From Wukongibacter sp050859025 (GTDB lineage Bacteria; Bacillota; Clostridia; Peptostreptococcales; Caminicellaceae), in the NCBI RefSeq assembly GCF_050859025.1, contig NZ_CP138200.1, forward strand, positions 3,596,001 to 3,660,000: a stretch of DNA of 64,000 nucleotides, in the 5' to 3' direction. This document shows positions 1-8,215 of the stretch, piece after piece. Numbering within the stretch: position 1 is the stretch's first letter; each line of letters starts with the position of its first letter. A program made the position numbers and the translations under genes. The notes under the pieces are model-generated. The model searched no databases and was not told the origin of the DNA. It saw only the letters and a program-made list of their open reading frames with translations.

Positions 1-11
1 TGATCAAGTTA

Positions 12-215
12 TTACTCACCTTGTTCTTCCTCACTTTCTTCATCCCCTGTAATGTTAATTTTTACTGAAGAATAGGATTGAGTTATTACTGAATAGGCTG
101 ATAGTGCCATATTTGATTGACTAATTATGTTACTTTGATCAACTATATCAGATCTCATATAAAACTCACACGATTGTTCAATTTCAGACGGATTTTTTTT
201 CAAATTTTCTGCCAT
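12..215 (-). CDS. Small acidic protein, possibly RebB (R-body)-like
   Basis: A 67-residue protein with a good ribosome binding site (GGGAGG) 8 bases before its ATG. It has no signal peptide or membrane segment and ends in an acidic tail (DEESEEEQGE). The middle carries DIVDQSNIISQSNMALSAY, a spacing of D, V, Q and N that loosely recalls the start of RebB-type R-body proteins (killing trait family). I make that comparison from memory and it is weak. It lies downstream of a terminator that closes the neighbouring small-gene group, so it is probably a separate transcript. The window ends just beyond it, so its own downstream neighbours cannot be seen. It is a real gene by start signal and reading frame; its function is not known. 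Confidence 0.6.
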   Translation of the reverse strand: MAENLKKNPSEIEQSCEFYMRSDIVDQSNIISQSNMALSAYSVITQSYSSVKINITGDEESEEEQGE

Positions 216-315
216 CTTATATCCTCCCTAATTAATGAATAGTTACTATATTATATATATGTTGCTAAATTTAAAAAGGTTCTAGTCTAAAATCAAATAA
301 TCTCGGATTATGTAT

Positions 316-350
316 AAAAAAACCTCTTTAAACAATTAAAGGGTTTTTTA
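316..350 (-). terminator. Intrinsic terminator after the small-protein cluster
   Basis: An A/T-flanked inverted repeat (AACC.TCTTTAA / TTAAAG.GGTT) ends in a run of seven T on the minus strand. It begins 12 bases after the stop of the 51-residue gene and should end that transcript. Confidence 0.75.
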
Positions 351-361
351 TAATTTTCACA

Positions 362-517
362 CTATGCTTTTATAACATCATCATCAAAGTTCTTAGCTAT
401 TGCAAATTGAGCTTCATATACTTCTAAAATTTGTACTGCAAAGGCTGTCAATGCTTGCTGCCCAAATAGGCCTACAATCTTTTGACATACTGCATGAGCT
501 CTAAAATGATCTGACAT
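362..517 (-). CDS. Small protein, paralogue of the 57-residue protein at 842-1015
   Basis: A 51-residue protein (MSDHFRAHAVCQKIVGLFG...). The start is an ATG 9 bases after GGGAGG. Its core, VCQKIVGLFGQQALTAF followed by QIL and YEAQFAIA, is nearly identical to the core of the protein at 842-1015, so the two genes arose by duplication. The ends differ and both are acidic. There is one cysteine, no signal peptide, and an amphipathic Ala/Leu/Gln-rich centre that should be helical. The V..Q..V..G..A pattern loosely recalls RebB/R-body proteins; this is a hypothesis only. It is the last gene before a terminator, 33 bases after the 70-residue gene, so the three probably form one transcript. Confidence 0.65.
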   Translation of the reverse strand: MSDHFRAHAVCQKIVGLFGQQALTAFAVQILEVYEAQFAIAKNFDDDVIKA

Positions 518-550
518 TCTATAAAAACCTCCCTTAGTTTAAACGTATAA

Positions 551-763
551 CTATTTCTCAGTCATGGATTTAAGAACCTTAATCCTATCCAGTTTTGAAT
601 CATCGCAGTTTTTAATTGATACAAGTGCTTCTAACATTTCGAAAGGATCTTTTTTATAAGGAGCTACATTTGATTGTATTTCATATCCTCCTACATTAAA
701 ATTTAGAGGATCAAATTTTTTAGAATTTATAATAAGCCCATCCTTTGAAAATTCTACTTTCAA
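551..763 (-). CDS. Small hypothetical protein
   Basis: A 70-residue protein starting at TTG, 9 bases after AGAGGAGG; no ATG or GTG fits better. It is charged and soluble, with a motif-free N-terminal half (KVEFSKDGLIINSKKFDP) and a helical, Lys/Glu-rich C-terminal half. I do not recognise a family. It lies between the two paralogous small genes (842-1015 and 362-517), on the same strand, with gaps of 78 and 33 bases, so it is probably co-transcribed and may work with them. Confidence 0.55.
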   Translation of the reverse strand: MKVEFSKDGLIINSKKFDPLNFNVGGYEIQSNVAPYKKDPFEMLEALVSIKNCDDSKLDRIKVLKSMTEK

Positions 764-841
764 CTAGAATGACCTCCTCTCTTTTATAAATATCCAATAT
801 GCATTTCCATCTAGGTTATCACTATTATATATTTTAAATTA

Positions 842-1015
842 TCATACAAATATTTTATCATCTTCCTCATCATCAGCTATTGCAAATTGAGCTTCATATA
901 GACTCAAAATTTGAGCTGAAAAAGCAGTCAATGCTTGCTGTCCAAATAAACCCACAATTTTTTGACATACCGCACTGGCTTCAAATCTATCGCCATGTGC
1001 TATTTCTGTAGTCAT
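842..1015 (-). CDS. Small protein, paralogue of the 51-residue protein at 362-517
   Basis: A 57-residue protein (MTTEIAHGDRFEASAVCQK...). The start chosen is the ATG 7 bases after GGGAGGTG; a longer frame exists upstream but runs back into the terminator of the ornithine operon. The core VCQKIVGLFGQQALTAF and YEAQFAIA is shared with the 51-residue protein. The tail DDEEDDK is strongly acidic. It has no signal peptide. It is the first gene of a three-gene cluster of small proteins. Its function is unknown; resemblance to RebB/R-body proteins is a weak impression. Confidence 0.65.
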   Translation of the reverse strand: MTTEIAHGDRFEASAVCQKIVGLFGQQALTAFSAQILSLYEAQFAIADDEEDDKIFV

Positions 1016-1073
1016 CCTTACACCTCCCTTGCCCTCATTACATAATATGTTTACATTCTTTTTTTCGTTCCAC

Positions 1074-1102
1074 AAAAAAAAGCCAGACAATTTAATCTAG
1101 CT
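1074..1102 (-). terminator. Terminator of the ornithine operon
   Basis: On the minus strand a 7-bp stem (AGCTAGA / TCTGGCT, one G-T pair) with an 8-base loop is followed by eight T. It lies about 90 bases after the stop of orr and before the small-protein cluster. Confidence 0.75.
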
Positions 1103-1104
1103 TT

Positions 1105-1190
1105 CTATATAGAAATTCCAGTCAAAACTTTAATTTTTGCACATATACAAATACAGGATGCTTCTAATAGTTTTACTTAAATCTCTATAG
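1105..1190. repeat. Family A palindromic repeat, copy A1
   Basis: It begins ctatatagaaattcc and ends aaatctctatag, with inner matches to the family core (caaaactttaattt). It ends 3 bases before the orr stop codon, between that gene and the terminator. It is a diverged copy. Confidence 0.55.
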
Positions 1191-1193
1191 TTA

Positions 1194-2261
1194 TTATTTT
1201 TCAACTTTCTTATAAATATATTCTGATGTTGCGAGTCCTAGTAATGCCCCATATTCCAGATTGAATCTTACTTCGTCCCCAACCTTATAATCCCTTTCGC
1301 TATCTGTGACATCAATCATTAAGTGGTCACTACTAGATCCAAAAATACTGATTTTTTCATCTATCGGAATAATATTGGACGGGTTTACATCCTGTCTCCC
1401 AACTGCTAGTATGGCCCTTTTTCTAATTCCTTTATCTTCAAAAACTGGTTTATTTCCAAAGGCATCCATTCCAATCTCACCTATAGGAACTGTCGGCTTC
1501 TCCTGAATCTCTACTATTTCTGCAACAAGCTGAAATGCATCTAAATAAGCTCCTTCTATAACATTACCATAGGCAGTTTCTCTACCTAACACTATTGACT
1601 CACCTAATCTTAGGTTATTAATCCTACTCGGCATTTCCTTCTTTGCAAGTAGGTCTAAGCTACTTGAATTACCTCCAGATATAACTTCTAACTTTATATC
1701 AAATTTACTTTCTAATTCCTCAGCTATTTCTACCAACTTGCCTAGATTATCTTTATTTGGTATAACTCCCCCATAGCAGGTTAAGTTAGTCCCTATTCCA
1801 AATAGCTCTACACCATCTAGTTTAATGATTTCTTCTACTGTTTCCAAAACCTTATCTTGCCATATCCCTTCTCTTAAATCCCCTAAATCAATCATAAGTA
1901 TTACCTTATGAGTTTTATTTGCCTTTAATGCTTCTTCAGAGAGTATTTCAATAGTCTTTATCTCTGAGTTAAGACTTATATCAGCATACTCAACAATTTC
2001 CTTAGCTTGACTTTGCATAGGTAATCTTAAAAGCCACTTTGGCACATCTTTATCTTTAAGTCTAATAAGATTCTCAATTCTTGAATCGGCCAGGTATTTT
2101 ACTCCACCTTCTATCATAGCATCAGCAACTTCAGGTATAGCACAAAAAACCTTCGTAACTCCAGCTGCTTCTATATTATTTTCTCTTAATGTATCTACTA
2201 ATATTTTTGTATTATGCTTAACCTTATTAGTATAAATTTCAAGCCTTGGGTATATAGGCAT
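1194..2261 (-). CDS. orr: Ornithine racemase
   Basis: This PLP-dependent racemase converts L-ornithine to D-ornithine, the substrate of the aminomutase encoded upstream in the same operon. It is a 355-residue protein of the alanine racemase N-terminal (fold-type III) family. The PLP lysine is in GVTKVFC (K37), near the N-terminus as in this family, and GGNSSS lies mid-protein. The ATG chosen follows AGGTG at 6 bases; a GTG three codons upstream overlaps that site and is less likely. Family members include alanine racemase-like proteins of other specificity, but the position at the end of a complete ora/ort cluster makes ornithine racemase the best reading. It is separated from the preceding gene by a GC-rich hairpin, so its level may differ from the rest of the operon. 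Confidence 0.88.
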   Translation of the reverse strand: MPIYPRLEIYTNKVKHNTKILVDTLRENNIEAAGVTKVFCAIPEVADAMIEGGVKYLADSRIENLIRLKDKDVPKWLLRLPMQSQAKEIVEYADISLNSEIKTIEILSEEALKANKTHKVILMIDLGDLREGIWQDKVLETVEEIIKLDGVELFGIGTNLTCYGGVIPNKDNLGKLVEIAEELESKFDIKLEVISGGNSSSLDLLAKKEMPSRINNLRLGESIVLGRETAYGNVIEGAYLDAFQLVAEIVEIQEKPTVPIGEIGMDAFGNKPVFEDKGIRKRAILAVGRQDVNPSNIIPIDEKISIFGSSSDHLMIDVTDSERDYKVGDEVRFNLEYGALLGLATSEYIYKKVEK

Positions 2262-2370
2262 AAATATCACCTCTCAGAAATCTATTTTATATTTAATAAA
2301 GATTCTAGGATATCAAATCCCCTCGTTTTAGTCAGATTTTTCTTTAAAAAATGACTTAATTGAAATTTAA

Positions 2371-2388
2371 GCCGGGTAAAATCCCGGC
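2371..2388 (-). other. GC-rich hairpin between the GlmL-like gene and orr
   Basis: GCCGGG / CCCGGC with a six-base loop, striking in such AT-rich DNA. On the minus strand it is followed by TTAAATTT rather than a clean T run. It could be a partial terminator or an mRNA-stabilising end inside the operon, 12 bases past the upstream stop codon. Confidence 0.55.
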
Positions 2389-2400
2389 CATATTATTTTC

Positions 2401-3774
2401 TTAATCAATTTTCAAACTTTGTTTAAGCAGTGCTAGAGCAGCCTCTCTATACTTTTTAGATAATACTCCTAAAGATGCCATAATATAATCGTTATCGATT
2501 AAAATTTTAGCTTCTCTTGTCGGTAGGAGCTTATCTCCCTTATTACTCAGTGCAATCTGCTCTAATATATTTACTCTGTTAGGCAGTCTTGTTAGGGCAC
2601 CACCAGTACCGATTATCCATTTAACGTTTGTTAAGTCTTTACCCTCGGCCAGAGTTTTCTTCCCACTGCTACCATAAAGGTCTCTAAAACCACCTGCGTG
2701 ACGATGAATAGAGACTTTAACGGCTTCAAGTGTAAGTCTCTCAACAAACTTCTTTTCCTCATCGGTAACTGGTATAGGCCTATGTTTTTCTATTAGCTCC
2801 TGAGCTTCCTCTAATGCCATATTCAAATCCTTAGCTAGCTTTTCTACATCTATCATTTCGACAACATTTCTCATATTTACATATACGCCCAAGTCTCCTT
2901 CTACCGTTCTCTTAGCAACAGGTTCTGGGCTAATAAGTATTCTGCCTATTTCCTCACTGCCTTCTGTTACAGAATGAACATCCGTTGTGGCACCACCTAC
3001 GTCCAGCGTTACCAAATCCCCCATATGATCTTTTAAAAGCTTAGAAGCTTCCATAACTGCCCCAGGAGTAGGAATGATTGGTCCGTTCACAAGTTCTCTC
3101 ACCCTCGCCATGCCTGGTGCATGTATAATATGATCTTCAAAAGCATCCTGTATAACCTTCCGTGTAGGTTCTACATTTAATACATCTATCTTTGGATATA
3201 CATTATCAACTATATATAGCAAATGAGACTTACCATTCTCTTCAAAAATCTCTTTAACATCTTCATGATTCTCTATATTGCCAGCATAGATTATTGGAAC
3301 ATCTATGTCAAGACCTGCGATAATCTCAGCATTATCAAGGGCAGTATCCCTCTCACCATAGTCCACGCCACCTGCAACGAGGATTATATTAGGATTTGTA
3401 TTCTTTATTTTCTTTATATCTGACCTTCTGAGTTTACCTGCTGTTACTAAATGTATGTTAGCTCCAGCTCCTAGGGCAGCCTCCCTTGCAGCCTTAACTG
3501 TCATATCATAAACCAAACCATGCACTGTCATCTTAAGACCACCGGCAGCACTACTAGTAGCAAGCATTTCATCGTAGATTATTTCCTCAAGTCCTAGATT
3601 ATGTCTTAAATCTTCTATTGCATTATTTAATCCTATATTTACATCTCCTTGGACTACTGTCGTTGGAGCCTGACCTTGCCCCAAGAACTTGGGGCAGTCA
3701 GTGTCTATATCATTAAAAGCATTTACTACTGTCGTGGTGCTACCAATTTCGGCAACCAAGACATTAATTTTCAT
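2401..3774 (-). CDS. GlmL/MutL-family ATPase of the ornithine aminomutase cluster
   Basis: A 457-residue protein of the family of GlmL and MutL (the glutamate mutase accessory protein, not the mismatch repair MutL). It has an actin/HSP70-like ATPase fold: VAEIGSTTTVVNAF near the start is the phosphate-binding loop, and LDVGGATTDVHSV near residue 255 is the second. Proteins of this kind are thought to maintain or reactivate cobalamin-dependent mutases, and in ornithine fermenters a copy sits beside oraE. The start ATG overlaps the end of oraE by 11 bases, which indicates translational coupling and a role with that enzyme. The exact reaction is not proven for this family, so I infer reactivation or assembly of OraSE. 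Confidence 0.85.
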   Translation of the reverse strand: MKINVLVAEIGSTTTVVNAFNDIDTDCPKFLGQGQAPTTVVQGDVNIGLNNAIEDLRHNLGLEEIIYDEMLATSSAAGGLKMTVHGLVYDMTVKAAREAALGAGANIHLVTAGKLRRSDIKKIKNTNPNIILVAGGVDYGERDTALDNAEIIAGLDIDVPIIYAGNIENHEDVKEIFEENGKSHLLYIVDNVYPKIDVLNVEPTRKVIQDAFEDHIIHAPGMARVRELVNGPIIPTPGAVMEASKLLKDHMGDLVTLDVGGATTDVHSVTEGSEEIGRILISPEPVAKRTVEGDLGVYVNMRNVVEMIDVEKLAKDLNMALEEAQELIEKHRPIPVTDEEKKFVERLTLEAVKVSIHRHAGGFRDLYGSSGKKTLAEGKDLTNVKWIIGTGGALTRLPNRVNILEQIALSNKGDKLLPTREAKILIDNDYIMASLGVLSKKYREAALALLKQSLKID

Positions 3775-5983
3775 TTTTCTCCATTTCCCTTCTCTTTTTA
3801 ACTAGGAATGTAGCAACATGCACTCCCTTTGATGTCTTATCAAATCCAGCATCAATACCTTGTTGTACAGCTATTTCTGGTGTAACCTGTGTACCACCAC
3901 AAGCTATCATAATCTTATCTCTTATACCTTTTTCAACTGCATATTCATGGATCTTCTTCATGTTCTTATAGTGTATATCGTCATGACTTATTATTGTAGA
4001 TGCAAGGATAGCATCAGCTTTTAATTCTATTGCAGCATCTACAAGTTTTTCTACTGGGCAAGAAGTTCCAAGGTACTCAACTTCGATACCCCACTTTTCG
4101 ATACCACCATGCTTAATATCTATAACTTCACGAAGTCCAACTGAATGCTCATCTTCTCCAACAGTTGCAGCAACTACTTTTAAAGGCTTTCTCTCTATTT
4201 CCTCCCAAAGCTCTTCGTTACTCATTATTTCTGGCTCTGGTGGTATTTCTAAAGTGCTAATATCAAGGTCAAATTCTACTTTACCCTTTACTTGAACTCT
4301 TGATCCTTCAGATGGATGTAGAACTTCAGTATGGATAACCTCTGGGTCCTTTAAGTTCATTTTCTTAGCAAATTCTATAGCTGCAAATTCTGCAACTCTT
4401 TTGCTTGTTGGTAAGAATATTTCAACTTGTACAGTTCCATCAGCTAACCACTCTACCTCTGGCTTGACAAGGTTTGTATTTCTATACTGTTCGCATTCTG
4501 CCATACGAGTATTTACATTATCATTTTCATCTAATTCGTCAATATATATTATTTTTTCAGGCTTTTCTAATGTTGAGCCTCCGATTAAGCTTGAAGGATT
4601 ATCTACTGCTGCTTCATCATACTGTGCAACATTGTTGTATCCGTAGTGAGCTGTTACAGGCGCCATGTAGTCTTCGTCTCTTTCGAATACCATTCCAGCA
4701 CCTATACCTGCATTTATCTTTCTTCCAATACCGTCTCCATTTCTTTCTGGGTACATTCCTGAATCAACGAAGAATCCTTTTTCAACAGCTTCAAAGTATC
4801 CGCCTACTTCAAGAAGCTCTTCAAGATAAAGAACTGCTCTTTCCTTTAACTCTCTAACCTTATCAGGTAAGTATCCATCCTTCTTAAGTTCAACCATCTC
4901 TAGTAATCCGTCAAGACCTACTAAAGTTTGCTTAGCAGTATCACAAGCTTCTATGTTAAACATATGCCAAGGTACATTTCTACCTTCGTCAGGAGTTATT
5001 GTTGATTGAATATCAGCGCTTGTAAGCTTTGAGATCATCATGTTCATAACATGAGTTACTGTAGCTTCTCTAGATGAAGAAGTTATATATTTAGTGTTTT
5101 GCTGAGCTCTCATTTTGTATTCTGAGAATATATCTCTAAGTGCAACAGCGTATGGTAAGTCATATTTTGTACAAGGTACTGGAGCTGCTGAAGGTGGAAC
5201 TGTAGAAAGACAAATATTTTCTTTCTTCATACCTACCTTGTGAGAGAATATAGAGTTAATACCATGTTGAACTATAAGCTCTGGCATAACCTTCCATGCA
5301 TCCCTTGCAGTTGCGTTAGCGTTATGTGCACCATCTATTTGAGCCATGTCTACATGAGCCATTACCTTTTTAGACTCAGCAGCATCAATGAAAGATCTTA
5401 CCATATTGATATTTCTGTAAAGAACGTTATACTGTGGATCCTGGTGAGCACCATTAACTCCCTCTTCTGCAAACATGACTGCTATATCAGGACCAGCAAC
5501 ACCAGATACATATGAATGGTAGTTAATCGGTCTTCCTACTTCATCTTCAATAAAATCTATGGCTTTTCTTTGAGCTCTAACTTGCTTTCTTGTTACAGGG
5601 ATTCCACCTATACCTTGGGGTGAACCCTCTATAAGTCCATCGTAGTGAGATTGTCCTGCAGTTCTAATAACCATTATGTGGTCAGCACCATGCCATGCAG
5701 CCATTCTCATTCTTCTAATATCATCTTCAAATCTACCAGATGCGATTTCTGTAGTAATTGTTTCTTGTGGCTGAGGATCTAAGTTCTCAAAGTAACGAAC
5801 AGCTGCAGGTATACCTATAGAATTCTTTAAAGGCTCTGAACAATCTGAGTAAGTGTGAGGACCTACCTGAAGATTCTCTACTTTCTTTCTCCAAGTCCAA
5901 CCCTTTCTCTTTGGTCTATAGTTTTCCAAATCGCTTAATATGTCTTTTATATCCATTTTTTCGTTGATATCTACCTTTTTCAT
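3764..5983 (-). CDS. oraE: D-ornithine 4,5-aminomutase, large subunit (OraE)
   Basis: The 739-residue catalytic subunit binds PLP and adenosylcobalamin and moves the terminal amino group of D-ornithine to give (2R,4S)-2,4-diaminopentanoate. The N-terminal part is a TIM-barrel type PLP domain. The C-terminal Rossmann domain carries the cobalamin motif DEHSVG (D-x-H-x-x-G), with the cobalt-ligand His near residue 613. The lysine 11 residues later (IDIKHGG, near 624) has the same spacing as the PLP-binding lysine known in the Clostridium sticklandii enzyme (H618/K629). ATG overlaps the oraS stop by one base (TAATG), with AAAGGAGG upstream. The 3' end overlaps the GlmL-like gene. All catalytic features look intact. 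Confidence 0.96.
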   Translation of the reverse strand: MKKVDINEKMDIKDILSDLENYRPKRKGWTWRKKVENLQVGPHTYSDCSEPLKNSIGIPAAVRYFENLDPQPQETITTEIASGRFEDDIRRMRMAAWHGADHIMVIRTAGQSHYDGLIEGSPQGIGGIPVTRKQVRAQRKAIDFIEDEVGRPINYHSYVSGVAGPDIAVMFAEEGVNGAHQDPQYNVLYRNINMVRSFIDAAESKKVMAHVDMAQIDGAHNANATARDAWKVMPELIVQHGINSIFSHKVGMKKENICLSTVPPSAAPVPCTKYDLPYAVALRDIFSEYKMRAQQNTKYITSSSREATVTHVMNMMISKLTSADIQSTITPDEGRNVPWHMFNIEACDTAKQTLVGLDGLLEMVELKKDGYLPDKVRELKERAVLYLEELLEVGGYFEAVEKGFFVDSGMYPERNGDGIGRKINAGIGAGMVFERDEDYMAPVTAHYGYNNVAQYDEAAVDNPSSLIGGSTLEKPEKIIYIDELDENDNVNTRMAECEQYRNTNLVKPEVEWLADGTVQVEIFLPTSKRVAEFAAIEFAKKMNLKDPEVIHTEVLHPSEGSRVQVKGKVEFDLDISTLEIPPEPEIMSNEELWEEIERKPLKVVAATVGEDEHSVGLREVIDIKHGGIEKWGIEVEYLGTSCPVEKLVDAAIELKADAILASTIISHDDIHYKNMKKIHEYAVEKGIRDKIMIACGGTQVTPEIAVQQGIDAGFDKTSKGVHVATFLVKKRREMEKNEN

Positions 5984-6360
5984 TACTTATCCCCTCCTTT
6001 GAAGATTGCTACTGCATCGTCCCAATGCTTTCCGTCTATCATTTCAAGTCCTACTTGTCTTAGAGGGATATTTTTCTCCTTAGATATTCTATATACTACG
6101 TGTCCTACACCCTTACCTATCAATCCCCTATCTATTGCCCCTTCAACTAGTGGCTTTGCTTCTAAACTTGAAAAACCCATTCTTAAAAGTACTGAACGCT
6201 CTACAGATGGAGTTGTATGGGTTCTAGCAAGCTCAAGTAATGGCTTTACAGCATCTTCCGCAAGCTTCCAAAATCTTTGTTTTAATTCTTCATCAGAAAG
6301 ATTAGCTAAATGTCCTCTTCTCTGGTTAAAATCATCTTCTCTTCTTAAATTTCCCTTCAT
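5983..6360 (-). CDS. oraS: D-ornithine 4,5-aminomutase, small subunit (OraS)
   Basis: A 125-residue subunit needed to form the active OraSE heterotetramer. It has the typical N-terminal stretch QRRGHLANLSDEELKQRFW and is of normal family length (about 120). The ATG is preceded by AAGGAGGAG. It lies 27 bases after ortB and overlaps oraE by one base, so the two subunits should be translated in step. Confidence 0.95.
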   Translation of the reverse strand: MKGNLRREDDFNQRRGHLANLSDEELKQRFWKLAEDAVKPLLELARTHTTPSVERSVLLRMGFSSLEAKPLVEGAIDRGLIGKGVGHVVYRISKEKNIPLRQVGLEMIDGKHWDDAVAIFKGGDK

Positions 6361-6387
6361 GTTTCTCCTCCTTTTTCTCGACTACCT

Positions 6388-7797
6388 TTATTTTAAATCA
6401 TTAAGAACCTTTTCTACAAATTCCTTATTTGCTTTGGCATCAGCTGCTAAGAACTCCAAATCTTCAGGGCTTACTTCAGATACATCATTCAGCTCTAAAC
6501 AGTTTTTAATATATGATTTTCTAATTTTCTCTAAATCTAAGTCAACAGCCTTTATTAGCTTTGGATGCTCTGGAAATATGATATTTTTACCAGGAATCTC
6601 ATCCTTTGGATTTCCAAATACAATTTCTATTCCATTTTCCCTAGCAAAGGATAATTGAGGTTGAATATGCTTTCCAGCACCTGTATATTCTGTTTCCTGT
6701 GCGATTATAATTTGTTCCTCATCCATCCCCTGAGCAAGACTAAAGGCTGCGGCTAAGGATGTGTTGCCAGCAGGACCTCTTTCAAGTCCTTCGAGCTGTG
6801 CAAGGGCCTCCGTCATGTAGAAAACCTCACCCTGTGTTACCGTTACATATCTATCCATATATCTAAGTGGTCTAGCCGCTGACCTAGGAACGTCGGATCT
6901 GTCAGGCCATGTTGCAAATGGTATTCCAAATCCTGTATGGCCAGTTGTAAAGGATTTTTTGTTGAACTGCTCATCACTTGCCATATGCAAGCCCTTAAGA
7001 TTTACACTTGCACCCACTACCTTAGTATCCACTGCGCCAGCTTTCATCAATCCCCTTGCAGTTCCAGTTAAGTTACCGCCGCCTGCATTTGTACAAACTA
7101 CTACGTCTGGGTCTCTTCCTATCATTTCTCTCATTTCCATTGAAAGCTCATATCCTAGGGTCTCAACTCCTGCTATTCCAAATGGAGTATAAAGAGATGC
7201 ATTGAAGTATCCAGTTTCCTCAAGTAATCTTAAGAAGGTATAAAATAGCTCTGGACCTACAGTAAGCTGAACAACCTCTGCACCATAGGCTTCACACTTT
7301 CTAGCCTTTTCGATTATTTCTGGTTGCCCTTTTCCTTTACTGTCATAGCATTCCTGAACTATGATACATTTAAGCCCATGAATAGCTGCCTGACTGGCTA
7401 CTGCTGCACCATAGTTACCACTTGTTGCTGCAATTACACCTTTATATCCATTCTTTTTTGCATGGTAAACTGCATTTGCAGCTCTCCTAGCCTTGAAGCT
7501 CCCTGATGGATTAGCAGCTTCATCCTTGATGAATATCCTTGCGCCCTTTCCCTTTCCTGCTATCTTTCTAGCAAGATTAGTTAGGTTTTTCATCTCTAGT
7601 AATGGAGTGTTTCCTACTCCTGTAGCTCCTTGAATCTTTTGCATTTCCTCAAGGGTGTATCCAGTTTCCTTCATCATCTTTTCATAATCAAAGGCGATGC
7701 CTCTACACTCAAATCTATCATAGTCAATACCTACGGCTTTTTTCATTATCTCATTCCTACGAGACATTACGCCGCTATAACTCATATCTTTACTCAT
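6388..7797 (-). CDS. ortB: 2-amino-4-oxopentanoate thiolase, beta (PLP) subunit
   Basis: The 469-residue catalytic subunit of the thiolase that cleaves 2-amino-4-oxopentanoate with CoA to D-alanine and acetyl-CoA. The fold is that of threonine synthase-like PLP enzymes: the PLP lysine is in ANPSGSFKARRA (about K102) and the phosphate-binding glycine loop is NAGGGNLTG (about 240). The start is the ATG in GAAATGAGTAAAG, 6 bases after GGAGGTG. A longer reading from an upstream TTG overlaps this binding site. The gene overlaps ortA by 8 bases, so the subunits are coupled. Confidence 0.94.
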   Translation of the reverse strand: MSKDMSYSGVMSRRNEIMKKAVGIDYDRFECRGIAFDYEKMMKETGYTLEEMQKIQGATGVGNTPLLEMKNLTNLARKIAGKGKGARIFIKDEAANPSGSFKARRAANAVYHAKKNGYKGVIAATSGNYGAAVASQAAIHGLKCIIVQECYDSKGKGQPEIIEKARKCEAYGAEVVQLTVGPELFYTFLRLLEETGYFNASLYTPFGIAGVETLGYELSMEMREMIGRDPDVVVCTNAGGGNLTGTARGLMKAGAVDTKVVGASVNLKGLHMASDEQFNKKSFTTGHTGFGIPFATWPDRSDVPRSAARPLRYMDRYVTVTQGEVFYMTEALAQLEGLERGPAGNTSLAAAFSLAQGMDEEQIIIAQETEYTGAGKHIQPQLSFARENGIEIVFGNPKDEIPGKNIIFPEHPKLIKAVDLDLEKIRKSYIKNCLELNDVSEVSPEDLEFLAADAKANKEFVEKVLNDLK

Positions 7798-8098
7798 TTC
7801 CTTCACCTCCAAATAGTATTTCCTTTAATTGAAGGCCTATCTTAAATACCTCCGGCACTGTCTTACCAAAGGAATGGGTATATGAAGGGTTAACCTCAAC
7901 AAGCTTACCAGTAACTGTTCTGCCCGTCATGGTTTTAACATTAACCGTATCGCCTATCTCAGCATCTTCTTCAATAAATCCCTTTACCCATGTTTCAAGT
8001 GGTACACCTTTAGTATCTTCTGGAACCTGTGGAGCTCTCTGCTCAGGTTTCAAAACCACATTGTAAATATTAACCCAATCGCCCTTTTTAGCTTTCAC
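7790..8098 (-). CDS. ortA: 2-amino-4-oxopentanoate thiolase, alpha subunit
   Basis: A small 102-residue partner subunit of OrtB, beginning (V/M)KAKKGDWVNIYN and containing the family stretch LKPEQRAPQVPEDTK. The start chosen is GTG, 7 bases after GAGGTG; another GTG three codons upstream overlaps that site. It has no membrane segment. Its 3' end overlaps ortB by 8 bases. It follows ord after about 120 bases with no visible gene or terminator. Confidence 0.92.
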   Translation of the reverse strand: MKAKKGDWVNIYNVVLKPEQRAPQVPEDTKGVPLETWVKGFIEEDAEIGDTVNVKTMTGRTVTGKLVEVNPSYTHSFGKTVPEVFKIGLQLKEILFGGEGNE

Positions 8099-8215
8099 AG
8101 TTTTCACCTCACATAATTTAACTATTTTATACGTAAAACGAAGTACTATGTTCCTTTAAAAATTTATCTTGTGAACATCGCACCTCGCACTACGCATTTT
8201 TTACTATATCAATTA

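Noticed and set aside
4474..4857. 127-codon plus-strand open frame
   Set aside because: Antisense to the well-conserved oraE gene, low-complexity Leu/Phe/His composition, no binding site.
5999..6658. 219-codon plus-strand open frame
   Set aside because: Antisense to oraS and ortB, Ser/Leu/Phe-rich shadow composition, spans a gene border, no homology recognised.
8099..8215. Possible small gene or promoter between ord and ortA
   Set aside because: No start with a binding site, no hairpin and no -10/-35 pair; treated as a long intercistronic spacer.
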